44,948 nt of DNA from Roseiflexus sp. (GTDB lineage Bacteria > Chloroflexota > Chloroflexia > Chloroflexales > Roseiflexaceae), in contig JAGHYV010000036.1 of assembly GCA_017743475.1 (NCBI GenBank), forward strand, positions 1-44,948. Reading direction: 5' to 3'. The notes under the pieces were generated by a model, which made no database searches, had not been told where the DNA came from, and saw only the letters and a program-made list of their open reading frames with translations. Positions 25,139 to 33,937 of the stretch are shown one piece after another. A program made the position numbers and the translations under genes. How positions within the stretch are numbered: position 1 is the stretch's first letter; the number at the start of each line of letters is the position of its first letter.

Positions 25139-25380
25139 ATGAAGATTGGAGGATTAAGTTCAGTGTAGCGAATTGACCGTCGAGCTCGTGGAGATTGAGG
25201 ACTTAATCCAGTATGCGCCTCTCGCCGTCGGGATAAAGCCCTCCGCTATCTAAAGCGAAGCCCGCCTGCGCGGGCTAGACCGGATTATTTATTCAAAGAC
25301 CATAAGCCCTCGGCTCTTCAAGGCGAAGCCCGCCTGCCAGGCGAGAGCGGAGTAATTGCTCAACAACTACGAGCCTGCTT
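25139..25380 (+). repeat. Composite interspersed repeat (AGCCCGCCTGCGCGGGCT family), locus 1
   Basis: The locus has two units of GGAGATTGAGGA.TTAATCC / AAGCCCTC.GCT / AAGCCCGCCTGCGCGGGCTAGA.CGGATTATTTA.TCAAAGACCATAAG type. The hairpin core lies at 25259-25276. The same family occurs inverted at 28420-28555 and again at 44322-44575. Confidence 0.75.
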
Positions 25381-25478
25381 GAGGCGCGCTGTCCTGACGA
25401 ATTTCTGAAAACTTATCGGCTTCATGGAAGCCACGACAGTTGCACCGTGCGTAACCATCAGCAGATAGCGAGCCTCTG

Positions 25479-25487
25479 TGCTATACT
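25479..25487 (+). promoter_or_regulatory. Extended -10 promoter of clpC
   Basis: TGC-TATACT lies 51 bases before ATG 25538. It excludes the upstream TTG at 25478 as the start. No clear -35 is present. Confidence 0.55.
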
Positions 25488-25537
25488 TAACACGCAATGG
25501 CATTAGCCAGAGGAAGCTTTCCCCGAGGACAGAGCAC

Positions 25538-28018
25538 ATGAGACTCGAACGGTTTACCGAGAAGGCGCAGGAAGCGTTTCAGGATGCGCAGGAAATCATG
25601 CACGACCAGCATCACACCCAGCTGGACGTCGAGCATATTTTCCTGGCGATGTTGCGGCAGCGCGACGGGCTGACCGCTCGTGCAATTGCGCGTCTTGGTG
25701 TGGATGCCGAAATGGTCGCGCGGCGCGTAGAGCACGAGCTTGAAAAATCGCCCAAAGTGTACGGTCAGTACGGCTATGGCAATCAGGTATACATTACTCC
25801 GCGCACGCAACGCCTGGTCAAGCGTGCCGAGGAAGAAGCCAATCGCCTGAATGACCAGTACGTCGGCATTGAACATCTGTTGATTGCGATCAGCGGCGAG
25901 CGCGAAGGAGCCTCATCACGCATTCTGAACAGTTTCGGTATCGATCAAGAGCGCATCTATCAGGCACTGATGGATATTCGCGGGCATCAGCGTGCCGATA
26001 ATCCCAGCGCCGAAGCACGCTACGAGGCGCTTTCGAAATACTCCATCGACCTGACCGACCTTGCGGCGCAGGGGAAACTCGACCCGGTGATTGGGCGCGA
26101 CGCCGAAATCACACGCGTTATCCGCATTCTCTGCCGTCGCACGAAGAATAATCCTGTCCTCATCGGCGAAACCGGCGTTGGCAAAACGGCAATTGCCGAA
26201 GGTCTGGCGCAGCGTATCGCCAGTGGCGATGTGCCGCCGCCACTGAAGAATCGCAGGTTGCTGGCGCTCGATCTGGCAGGAATGGTTGCTGGCTCAAAGT
26301 TCCGCGGCGAGTTCGAGGAGCGCCTCAAGGCAGTGATGGACGAGGTGCGCAGCAGTGAGGGACAGATCATCCTATTCATCGATGAACTGCACACGGTAGT
26401 TGGCGCTGGCGCTGCGGTTGGGTCGATCGATGCCTCGAATATGCTGAAGCCAGCGCTCTCGCGCGGCGAAGTTCAGGTGATCGGCGCAACTACTGTCGAA
26501 GAGTACCGCAAGCATGTTGAAAAGGACGCAGCGCTTGAACGGCGCTTCAGCCCGGTGTTTGTGGAGGAGCCCGACGTTGAAACAACCGTCGAGATGCTGC
26601 GCGGTCTGCGCAAACGCTACGAAGAGCACCATCAACTGACGATCAGTGATGAGGCGTTAAAGGCTGCGGCGCGCCTGTCAAGTCGCTACATTACTGATCG
26701 TTTCCTGCCCGATAAGGCGATTGACCTAATCGATGAAGCGTCTGCCAAACTGCGCATTGACATTTATTCAATGCCTAAGGCGTTGCGCGAGCAGGAAGCC
26801 GAACTAAACCGCCTGCGTCGTGAAGAAGAGGAAGCAGGCGCGCGCCGTGAGTATGAACGTGCTGCCATGTTGCGGGCACGCTATTTGCAACTTGAAGCCG
26901 AGTTCGAGCGTGCGCGTAGCGAATGGCTCAAGAGTTCGAACCTCGATGAGGTGGTCGATGAGGAAGATGTCGCTGCCATCGTCTCGAATTGGACAGGTAT
27001 TCCAGTCAGCCGCATGCTGGAAACCGAGCGTGAGAAATTGATCGATATGGAGGCGCGCCTCCACGAACGCGTGATCGGTCAGCATGAAGCGATTGTTGCA
27101 CTTTCCGATGCGATTCGGCGCGCTCGTAGCGGTCTGAAAGACCCGCGTCGCCCGATCGGTAGTTTCATCTTTGTCGGTCCAACCGGCGTCGGTAAGACGG
27201 AACTCGCCAAAGCGCTTGCCGAGTTTCTCTTCGATAGCGAAGATGCGATGACGCGCGTCGATATGTCGGAGTTCCAGGAACGGCATACAGTGTCGCGTCT
27301 GATCGGCGCGCCGCCCGGTTATGTGGGGTATGAAGAGGCGGGTCAGTTGACTGAAAGCATCCGCCGCCGCCCCTATCAGGTGGTGCTGTTCGACGAGATT
27401 GAAAAAGCGCATCCCGATGTGTTCAATACGTTGCTGCAATTGCTCGACGATGGTCGCCTGACTGACGCGCAGGGTCATACGGTTGATTTCCGCAATACGG
27501 TGATCATCATGACCTCGAATGTCGGTACGGAGCACGTGCGTCAACAGAGCCTCGGTCTGGTGCGCACCCACGACCGAAATGCTGAGGAGGCAGCGCGCGA
27601 GCGGGTGCTTGAAGCACTTCGTCAGGCGTTCCGTCCTGAGTTCCTCAACCGTATTGATGAGATTATTGTCTTCCACGCTCTCACCGAACAGGAACTGATG
27701 CAGATTGTCGATCTGTTGGTGCGCGAGGTCGATGAGCGTCTGCGTGAGCAGGGGTTGACACTCGAACTGACTCCGGCAGCAAAGAAATTGCTGGTGCGCG
27801 AAGGGTACAACCCGGCTTACGGCGCGCGTCCGCTCCGTCGCACAGTGCAACGTCTGGTCGAAACGCCGCTGTCGCGCAACCTGCTGCGCGGTTTGTTCAA
27901 GCCTGGCGATACCATCCTCGTTGATGTTGATCCGCAGACCGATACTTTGACCTTCACGCGGCGCGAGACGCTCGATCTGGAGGTGAAGAAGCCAGTCGAA
28001 CCGGTGGCAGGTAAATAA
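25538..28018 (+). CDS. clpC: ATP-dependent Clp unfoldase, ClpC type (HSP100)
   Basis: It unfolds proteins and feeds them to ClpP or disaggregates them. The 826-aa protein has a Clp N-domain repeat (about 1-145). The first AAA+ module has Walker A GETGVGKT at 210-217 and the second has GPTGVGKT at 547-554 with the Walker [12 protein letters not shown]. The middle region is short and UVR-like ([21 protein letters not shown], about 430-455), as in ClpC, and lacks the long coiled M-domain of ClpB; length also fits ClpC. GAGGA lies 8 bases before the ATG. A ClpB reading is the alternative, since annotation pipelines often mix them. No ClpP gene lies in the window. Confidence 0.9.
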   Translation: MRLERFTEKAQEAFQDAQEIMHDQHHTQLDVEHIFLAMLRQRDGLTARAIARLGVDAEMVARRVEHELEKSPKVYGQYGYGNQVYITPRTQRLVKRAEEEANRLNDQYVGIEHLLIAISGEREGASSRILNSFGIDQERIYQALMDIRGHQRADNPSAEARYEALSKYSIDLTDLAAQGKLDPVIGRDAEITRVIRILCRRTKNNPVLIGETGVGKTAIAEGLAQRIASGDVPPPLKNRRLLALDLAGMVAGSKFRGEFEERLKAVMDEVRSSEGQIILFIDELHTVVGAGAAVGSIDASNMLKPALSRGEVQVIGATTVEEYRKHVEKDAALERRFSPVFVEEPDVETTVEMLRGLRKRYEEHHQLTISDEALKAAARLSSRYITDRFLPDKAIDLIDEASAKLRIDIYSMPKALREQEAELNRLRREEEEAGARREYERAAMLRARYLQLEAEFERARSEWLKSSNLDEVVDEEDVAAIVSNWTGIPVSRMLETEREKLIDMEARLHERVIGQHEAIVALSDAIRRARSGLKDPRRPIGSFIFVGPTGVGKTELAKALAEFLFDSEDAMTRVDMSEFQERHTVSRLIGAPPGYVGYEEAGQLTESIRRRPYQVVLFDEIEKAHPDVFNTLLQLLDDGRLTDAQGHTVDFRNTVIIMTSNVGTEHVRQQSLGLVRTHDRNAEEAARERVLEALRQAFRPEFLNRIDEIIVFHALTEQELMQIVDLLVREVDERLREQGLTLELTPAAKKLLVREGYNPAYGARPLRRTVQRLVETPLSRNLLRGLFKPGDTILVDVDPQTDTLTFTRRETLDLEVKKPVEPVAGK

Positions 28019-28030
28019 TAAATGACTTCA

Positions 28031-28171
28031 CTGCAAAAACGTACCGCTGAGACGCCGAGGGCGCAGAGAACTTCAAAAATGAAATGTATGTGCGGTGAAG
28101 CATACGTTTGAGCGACTCGCTATGGCATTTTCCTCTGCGAACGCTGCGCCTCAGCGGTAACATATTTGCAG
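28031..28171. mobile_element. Palindromic interspersed element, copy 2 (about 141 bp)
   Basis: The ends read CTGCAAA and TTTGCAG, with inner arms ACCGCTGAGACGC and GCGCCTCAGCGGT. It has the same organisation as 6565-6694. It lies directly after clpC and has no coding capacity. Confidence 0.65.
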
Positions 28172-28242
28172 CGGACTCATAAATAGTTTTGCATCGTGTG
28201 GCGAGCTGGTCGGTGGTATTAGTGAGTTGTTCACTATGCCAA

Positions 28243-28251
28243 TGCTATACT
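28243..28251 (+). promoter_or_regulatory. Orphan extended -10 promoter
   Basis: TGC-TATACT with TTGTTC 13 bases upstream. It points into a short stretch with only tiny ORFs, including MRKILIVMLIVFE (28393-28434), which looks like a gene start cut by the repeat beginning near 28420. A short palindrome ACCGAAAT/ATTTCGGT lies at 28305-28322. Confidence 0.4.
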
Positions 28252-28419
28252 ATTTTGAACATTCCACCGATAACTGCAACCACGATCGTGTGCCGCGCGC
28301 GGTGACCGAAATGAATTTCGGTCTACACTCCGCTGGAAGCGAATGTCTCGTGCGACACAACAGAGGTGAACGATGGTCCACGTATCTGAGAAATGCGGAA
28401 AATCCTGATCGTCATGCTT

Positions 28420-28555
28420 ATAGTCTTTGAATAAATAATTCCGTATAGCCCGCACAGACGGGCTTCGCCCTGGAGAGCCGAGGGCTTCAGCCTCACGGCT
28501 CGTTCGGTATAGCGGATTTAATGCTCCATCTCTATCAGCAGCACCCTCGCCTGTA
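28420..28555 (-). repeat. Composite interspersed repeat, locus 2 (inverted)
   Basis: Read on the minus strand it matches the family at 25139-25380 and 44322-44575: GATAGAGATGGAGCATTAAATCCGCTATA, then the AGCCC..GGGCT hairpin (28447-28464), then GGAATTATTTATTCAAAGAC. Confidence 0.7.
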
Positions 28556-28564
28556 ACCTGACCT

Positions 28565-29302
28565 ATGGTGCGATATATCCTCACCGGAAAGCGTCTGATC
28601 GCCACTTTCCTCGTCCTGATTGGTGCAGTGGTGTTGTGTGGACTGGGGATGTGGCAGCTTGACCGTCACTATCAGCGTGCTGCATTGAATGCGCGCATCG
28701 CCGAAGGGCTGGCGCAATCGCCAGTGGCGCTAGAAACGGTGGGCGATCTCCAGTCGCTCGACTATCGCCCCGTTACTGCGCGTGGCGAGTTCGACCCGAC
28801 GCACGAAGTGCTGCTGCGAAACCGTTCGTTCAACGGGGTGACTGGCTATCACGTGATTACGCCACTGCGCCTGAGCGGTCGAAATGAGGCAGTGCTCGTT
28901 GATCGCGGATGGATCCCGTTGACCGAGGCGTCTCCAGACGCGCGGCGCAAATTTAATCCCCCCACTGGCGAGATAGTCGTGACTGGCATTGCTAGACAGC
29001 CCGAAACGTATGTCGGTGGACCGAAGGATCCGCCGTTGAGTCCAGAACGACCACGTCTTGATGCCTGGTTTCGCGTCGATGTGGCGCGGATTCAGGAACA
29101 GACGCCCTATCCGCTGCTGCCGCTGTTCATCGAGGTGCAGCCTATCCCCGGCGCAGAACCGATACTGCCGCAACCGGTTGCGCTGCCCGAACTTGACCAG
29201 GGACCGCACCTGGGATATGCCATTCAGTGGTTTGCATTCGCTGGCATTCTAGTGGTCGGCTATGTTGTGTTGCAGTGGAATACGTTACGGGGCGAAGGAT
29301 GA
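28565..29302 (+). CDS. surf1: SURF1 family cytochrome oxidase assembly protein
   Basis: It helps insert haem into, or assemble, haem-copper cytochrome c oxidase in the membrane. The 245-aa protein has the family layout. An N-terminal helix with GLGMWQLDR (about 12-36) is followed by a large external domain containing EVLLRNRSFNGVTGYHVITPL and VDRGWIPL. The C-terminal helix after GPHLGYAIQWFAFA ends in LGWN-like LQWNTLRGEG. No oxidase genes lie next to it in the window. Start ATG 28565 has no strong ribosome binding site. Confidence 0.9.
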   Translation: MVRYILTGKRLIATFLVLIGAVVLCGLGMWQLDRHYQRAALNARIAEGLAQSPVALETVGDLQSLDYRPVTARGEFDPTHEVLLRNRSFNGVTGYHVITPLRLSGRNEAVLVDRGWIPLTEASPDARRKFNPPTGEIVVTGIARQPETYVGGPKDPPLSPERPRLDAWFRVDVARIQEQTPYPLLPLFIEVQPIPGAEPILPQPVALPELDQGPHLGYAIQWFAFAGILVVGYVVLQWNTLRGEG

Positions 29303-29368
29303 ACGCTGCGCGTTGGATATCAGCACAGGCTCCCGACAGGTGTGGAAGTAATTGCTCCCACGTCGGGC

Positions 29369-29456
29369 AACACACACCTCGGAAGTGATGGCGCCCTGCC
29401 ATCGTTGCGTCTACAAGGGCAAAATACCCTCACTCCCAGGAGAAATGCGAACACTT
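29369..29456. repeat. About 88-bp interspersed repeat, copy 2
   Basis: It matches 21392-21480. It lies exactly where the 5' part of the alpha/beta hydrolase should be, so its insertion likely removed that part. Confidence 0.75.
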
Positions 29457-30089
29457 GGTCGTCCAATCCCGCGCTCGATGGCTATTATCTTGACCTGCTC
29501 GCCACCGATCTGACTGCGCTGGTTGAAGCTCTCAGGTTGACGCGGCTGGCAGTCATTGGGCATTCAATGGGCGCATCGACGGCGGCGATTGCCGCAGCAA
29601 CCCATCCCAGTATGTTTCGCTGCGTCATTCTGGAAGATCTGCCCTGGTGCAGCACACTGCCTGCCAATATGCTGGACGTGGCAACAACACGCACCTTATG
29701 GCGGGAAGACCTGCTGGCGATGCAAACGATGGATAACGCGGCGCTGCTGTCGCAGTGTCGCGCTGAATCTCCGGGATGGAGTGACGAAGATTATGCACTG
29801 TGGGTAGAGTCGAAGAAAGCCGTTAATCCCGACGCGCTCGACATTCTTCCATCATTTGTGCGTTTGTGGCCCGAAGATGTGCGCTGGATCGACTGTCCGC
29901 TTCTTATCCCGACCAGTGAGCCAGAACGAGGGGCGCTTTTCGACGCCAGCGCTGAGCAGATCGTCCAGCGGATGCGTCCTGACGTGCAGGTCGTGCGCAT
30001 CCCCGGTGCGATGCATCAGGTGCGCCGGGAAGGGTTTGTCGCGTATCTTAACTGTGCGACGTTTTTTGAAGGATGCTGTGTCAGATTAG
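29457..30089 (+). pseudogene. Alpha/beta hydrolase, 5'-truncated and frameshifted
   Basis: The remaining part reads from DGYYLDLLATDLTALVEAL through the nucleophile elbow GHSMGAS to the histidine region GAMHQVRREGFVAYL. It resembles esterase/haloperoxidase-like hydrolases. The N-terminal strands and the oxyanion motif are missing and replaced by the repeat at 29369-29456. Near 30045-30060 the natural ending (VRRFLKDAVSD, TAG 30087-30089) is in another frame, while the long reading runs on into the convergent HAD gene. Both ends are therefore damaged. Confidence 0.7.
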
Positions 30090-30841
30090 CGCGGCGGAAG
30101 TTGACCAGAGGCTTCCAGCAGCGACACGATTTCGCCGGGATTTTCGATAATAGCATCAGGACGAATGTCTGGCGGGAGCGGAAATTCAGGACTGCGCACC
30201 CAAATGGCGCGCATACCCGCCTGTTGTGCGCCACGGATGTCTTCTTTGGGGTTATCGCCAACGAAGATGGCTTCTGTCGGGCTAACGCCGAAATGTTCAA
30301 GGACGTGGAAGAAAATCTGGGGGCGGGGCTTCCAAATGCCCAGGTCGCCTGAAAAAACAGCATACTCAATGTACGACCACAACCCCAGTGCCATCAGGTC
30401 TTCACGGTGCAGGTCACCAGGCCAGATGGTGTTGGAGATCATACCGGTATGAATACCGCGCGCGCGCAACTCTGCTAGCGCCGTTGCTGCTCCAGGCATA
30501 GCGGAGACGCCATCGCGTAAGGGGCGGGCATAGTGGTGGACTGCCTCAATCAGCGTGCTCTCCGGAAGATCCAGGTCATGATCTGCTGCTCCAGCTGCAA
30601 TCCAGTCAACCGCGCGCAGGTTGATATGTCCGCCGGTCGCCTGTTCCCATCCCTGCGCCAGGCGCTCGAACATACGTTCCACAAACGCTTCTTCCCCGTC
30701 GGCGATCGGATGTCCCTGCTCTACCAGGTAGCGGTACAGTCCGCGAATGCCGCGTTCCTCGAACTCGCGCCAGGCGCCGTTTCCGAGGCGCGGGTATCGC
30801 AGCAGTGTTCCACCCATATCAAAAATGACCGCCCGTATCAT
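30086..30841 (-). CDS. HAD-superfamily hydrolase (phosphatase-like)
   Basis: The 251-aa protein has HAD motif I as VIFDMGGTLL (nucleophile Asp8; the usual second acidic residue is Gly). Motif II is MISNT, motif III is the K in WKPRPQIF and motif IV is FVGDNPKED. This places it with small HAD phosphatases of the FDMGGTL/FDxGGT subgroup; substrate unknown. A start at 30841 is set by GGGAGGAAG and by ATGA overlap with the stop of the 89-aa gene upstream. It is the last gene of the minus-strand operon and overlaps the broken hydrolase end by 4 bases. Confidence 0.85.
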   Translation of the reverse strand: MIRAVIFDMGGTLLRYPRLGNGAWREFEERGIRGLYRYLVEQGHPIADGEEAFVERMFERLAQGWEQATGGHINLRAVDWIAAGAADHDLDLPESTLIEAVHHYARPLRDGVSAMPGAATALAELRARGIHTGMISNTIWPGDLHREDLMALGLWSYIEYAVFSGDLGIWKPRPQIFFHVLEHFGVSPTEAIFVGDNPKEDIRGAQQAGMRAIWVRSPEFPLPPDIRPDAIIENPGEIVSLLEASGQLPPR

Positions 30842-31107
30842 GGCTTCCTCCCTGCTGCCTCGATGATCTGACGCAACCAATCCTGCCATGCGCGCCGGTT
30901 CTCGATAACGATCTGCCGTACCCGTTCCAGGTCACCGTCAATCGCTGCCTGGTGTGAGCGTGCCAGCGACTCCTGAAACGCACGCGCCATATCGGCAACG
31001 GCGCGACGCATCTCAGCGTTCAGGGCGCGCTGTCGTTCCAGTTCGGATTGCAGATAGGCGATCAAACGGCGCGCCTCATCGAGTGTCAGGTTCTCGTCCA
31101 GTTCCAT
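30838..31107 (-). CDS. 89-aa coiled-coil protein of unknown function
   Basis: The reading starts MELDENLTLDEARRLIAYL and is almost entirely helical and charged, predicting one long coiled coil (about residues 10-80) with a WQDWLRQIIEAAG end. There is no known domain. It lies between the FemAB gene (stop 5 bases before) and the HAD gene (ATGA overlap), so it is translated as part of that operon. A longer ORF upstream on the same frame, 222 aa, is mostly a shadow of the FemAB gene. Confidence 0.65.
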   Translation of the reverse strand: MELDENLTLDEARRLIAYLQSELERQRALNAEMRRAVADMARAFQESLARSHQAAIDGDLERVRQIVIENRRAWQDWLRQIIEAAGRKP

Positions 31108-31112
31108 CGTCC

Positions 31113-32201
31113 TTACCCTATGACGCGCTGTCGCCAGAGCGCGTAAAGCAGCGGCATGCCTATCTGATCGTATGCTGGCAGATAGCGGATTGTGATGCCG
31201 CCAAATCCCTTTTTGAAGCGATACACGCCGTACAATGGGTCGTGCTGCGCTGCTGCTTCGAGGCACGCACGCGCGGCTGGATCTGCAGTTCCAGCAGCCT
31301 GCCCGATGGCGTCGGGGATGCCCCAGAAATCGTACCATGCGGCACCGCGCGCGCGCGCCCACTGGATCGCGCGCCACTGAATGGCATGCTGGGCACCGCA
31401 TTGTAATCCATCGGTCGTTGAACCGCTGTACAGGTAGATTGCCATCGTGCCCCATACTGCCGTTATCGCAGTCGCTACCGGCGCGCCTCGATATTCCGCC
31501 AGCCATAAACGCACTGCATCGCCAAAGAGTTCCAGGACGCTAGCATAGTAGGTGAGCGAGTGAATGGCAAACCCTGCGCGCCCGCTCGTTGCCTGCATGA
31601 TGGCATAGAACGCATCAAGATCGGCGGGTGTGCCGCCTTCGCGCACCTCGACCCCTTCGCGCAGTGCGCGTTTGATATCAGCGCGATGACCTTTGCTCAT
31701 TGCTGCTAGGAGGCGCTCAGGTTCTGGCGTCAGGTCGAGATGGATAGTGCTGCGCGGCTGAATGGGGGGCATCGGTCGCAGCGCGTGGGTCATCAGGAGG
31801 GAATGCAGCGCGGTGGCGCGCGGATCGTGTTCCGTGATGTTTGGCTCGACGCGCACAAAGACTGCGCGGCGACGCCGTCCCAACTGGATCAGATCGTCCA
31901 GCAGCAGGGTATCGATGAGCGGGTCGCCACTAAAGAGCGGACCGCGCGGGACATACAATGCACTCAACGCGAGCCGCTGTTTTTCCAGCACCAGCGCGCC
32001 AGCCTGAATAGTTTCGCCAGCAACGACTGCGCGCAGGTGTGGTTTCCAGCCGAACCGTCCCTTGAGTGCTCCCCATTGCGACGATTGCAGCAGATGACCG
32101 TCGGGATGCGCCTCCACGAATGCATCCCAGGCTGCCGGATCAGGAGTGACAACCGTCATCGCAACGGTTGGGGATACACATTCTGGATGTCGCTCGATCA
32201 T
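31113..32201 (-). CDS. FemAB/FemX-type peptidyltransferase (GNAT-like)
   Basis: It may add amino acids to peptidoglycan precursors from aminoacyl-tRNA, or be a lipid-linked acyltransferase. The protein (362 aa from ATG 32201) has the FemAB order. Near the start comes AHPDGHLLQSSQWGALKGRFGW and VPRGPLF. Later come KGHRADIKRALREGVEV and, near the end, LYSGSTTDGLQCGAQHAIQWRAIQWARARGAAWYDFWGI, the fold's acceptor-side signature, then YRFKKGFGG. ATG 32201 overlaps the PIG-L stop (ATGA). An earlier in-frame ATG at 32213 is possible. Substrate is unknown; amino-acid addition is a family inference. Confidence 0.85.
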   Translation of the reverse strand: MIERHPECVSPTVAMTVVTPDPAAWDAFVEAHPDGHLLQSSQWGALKGRFGWKPHLRAVVAGETIQAGALVLEKQRLALSALYVPRGPLFSGDPLIDTLLLDDLIQLGRRRRAVFVRVEPNITEHDPRATALHSLLMTHALRPMPPIQPRSTIHLDLTPEPERLLAAMSKGHRADIKRALREGVEVREGGTPADLDAFYAIMQATSGRAGFAIHSLTYYASVLELFGDAVRLWLAEYRGAPVATAITAVWGTMAIYLYSGSTTDGLQCGAQHAIQWRAIQWARARGAAWYDFWGIPDAIGQAAGTADPAARACLEAAAQHDPLYGVYRFKKGFGGITIRYLPAYDQIGMPLLYALWRQRVIG

Positions 32202-32989
32202 GCAATCCGCCATATGCGTTCAGCATATCCGTCGCGTTCCTGCGCCAGTGTCGCATGATATGCAGCGATTGCTGCTTCCATTGCCGCGGTTCCTCCAAAC
32301 AGTGCCTCCATCTGGCTGCGATAGGCAGCGATTGCCGCAATTTTCTTCCGTAATGAGGATGCACCAAACGTCAGGTATTCGGCGACAAGGGTCTGTCCAA
32401 TCTCCGCCAACCGCTGTTCAACAGCCCCAGTTGCCAGCGCGTAGTTGATATCTTCGTAGAACGCAAGGCGATCAGATGGACAGGCGACCGCGCTCTCAAA
32501 GACCGCCAGGTGGTCAACGTGATGACCGACGCCGAGCGGCACGTAGATTGTCGCCTGTGGTGCATGCGCGATCAGCGTGGCAAGCAGGTCGCGCACATGC
32601 AGCAGCAACGGGTCGTCGGGCACCGGACGGTGATAGAGGGTAGCGCGACTGTGGTACGTCTCGGGCATACGGTAGATAGCGTCGAGCCAGTTGGCATAGA
32701 CATAATCGACGCCAAGAATGGTCATTGCTTCAGCATCCTCCGCCCGTCGAACGCGCAGCACCTCATTGGGCGCCAGCCCCCACTCAGCATGAAACTCGAC
32801 CGCTATCGCATTGAAGTTCGTTTCAGAGGGGGACGCCGTGCACAGCGTGATGACCAGCGCCTGGTCCGGCGACGCAGCAATCGTTCCACCGCACGAGAGC
32901 GCCGCATCATCGAGGTGCGGCGAGAGATACACCCGCGCATAGCGTGCCAGATTGACGCGGTTCACAAGATCGGTTGGACGGGTGTTCAT
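32198..32989 (-). CDS. PIG-L family zinc deacetylase
   Basis: It is a Zn-dependent hydrolase of the LmbE/PIG-L family that removes acetyl groups from N-acetylglucosaminyl compounds such as glycolipids, BshB- or MshB-type thiol precursors. The 263-aa protein has the metal motif YLSPHLDDAALSCGG (P-H-L-D-D) and the third ligand in GVGHHVDHLAV. The substrate is not evident; there are no bacillithiol or mycothiol genes beside it. It precedes the FemAB gene with overlap and follows the HEAT gene by 6 bases, so it belongs to a tight operon. Confidence 0.88.
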   Translation of the reverse strand: MNTRPTDLVNRVNLARYARVYLSPHLDDAALSCGGTIAASPDQALVITLCTASPSETNFNAIAVEFHAEWGLAPNEVLRVRRAEDAEAMTILGVDYVYANWLDAIYRMPETYHSRATLYHRPVPDDPLLLHVRDLLATLIAHAPQATIYVPLGVGHHVDHLAVFESAVACPSDRLAFYEDINYALATGAVEQRLAEIGQTLVAEYLTFGASSLRKKIAAIAAYRSQMEALFGGTAAMEAAIAAYHATLAQERDGYAERIWRIA

Positions 32990-32995
32990 CTGGTT

Positions 32996-33925
32996 CTAGT
33001 TGTTCCGCCAATTGCTATCGGGGAAGCCCTCTTCAAGCGTAAGTTCGTTGAGCGCCTCGGCAGCTGCCTGACTGCGCGCTTCGTCTTCGCTGCTGCTGAT
33101 GTGTTGCAGGGTGCGCCGCGCTGTCTCGCCGCCAATCTGACCGAGCGCCCAGATCGCTGCCAGGGCCACTTCAGTATCGGCATCGCTGCACAGGCGCACA
33201 ACACGCGCCACCAGCGAGCGCGCAACGTCTGCCATCTCGCCAGCTGCGCGCGCCGCTTCGTAGCGAAGCGCAGGGGACGGACTCTCGAGTTCACGGCTGA
33301 CAATAGGCAGCCAGCGTGGCAACATCGAGCGCCCCATGGCTACCAGTGCACTTTCGCGCATCAACTGATCACTACTGGCATATGCCAGTTCAATCTGTTG
33401 TTGCACATCATTGCTAGCAGCAAAATAGCCAGCGCTCTCGATAGCGCGACGGCGTACTTCTGTCGGTTGCGACGTATCGTGAATAAGCGTCAGCAACGCA
33501 TCGTGCACCTGTCGCCCATATTCCTCATCGAGTTCATCGATCTCCGCCATATAGGCGAAGCGACCAAGCGCCATGGCTGCGGCAGCACGCACCTGATCGG
33601 CGGGATCATGCAGGAGCGCCAGCAACCGCCGCATGACCGGCAAGTCTGTGCACTCCCACAATCCTTCTATGGCGCTGGCGCGAACCTCTGGGTCGGCATC
33701 GTCGAGCAACCACCAAAACATCGTCGTAAAATCGAGGTCGATATTGTCTTCAGCAAGTTCGACCATCGCGTGCGCAATTTCGGTGCGTCGCCTGACAGGG
33801 ATGCGTTGCCATGTTTCCCACAGTGCATCGCGGTCCTCAGGATTAAGCCCGGAGAACGGGCGTAATTCACGCATCGAAAGATGCTCGCGCGCCGCGAGGG
33901 CGCGCAGGTGAGCAGCAAGATCCAT
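32996..33925 (-). CDS. HEAT-repeat protein
   Basis: The 309-aa protein is built of about six to seven HEAT repeats with the DPADQVRAAAAMALGRF / DADTEVALAAIWALGQIG type of helix pair (about residues 60-290). These repeats form a curved scaffold for binding other proteins. It has no catalytic domain. It likely supports the upstream acidic-tailed protein or another member of this operon. GGAGTGAGAG precedes the ATG. Confidence 0.82.
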   Translation of the reverse strand: MDLAAHLRALAAREHLSMRELRPFSGLNPEDRDALWETWQRIPVRRRTEIAHAMVELAEDNIDLDFTTMFWWLLDDADPEVRASAIEGLWECTDLPVMRRLLALLHDPADQVRAAAAMALGRFAYMAEIDELDEEYGRQVHDALLTLIHDTSQPTEVRRRAIESAGYFAASNDVQQQIELAYASSDQLMRESALVAMGRSMLPRWLPIVSRELESPSPALRYEAARAAGEMADVARSLVARVVRLCSDADTEVALAAIWALGQIGGETARRTLQHISSSEDEARSQAAAEALNELTLEEGFPDSNWRNN

Positions 33926-33937
33926 CGTTGTCGTCTC

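Noticed and set aside
25139-25380. Read as a CRISPR-like array
   Set aside because: Units are few, unequal and palindromic, with no regular spacers and no cas genes.
32510-33865. A 451-aa ORF on the plus strand opposite the PIG-L and HEAT genes
   Set aside because: It covers two well-supported genes on the other strand and resembles no family.
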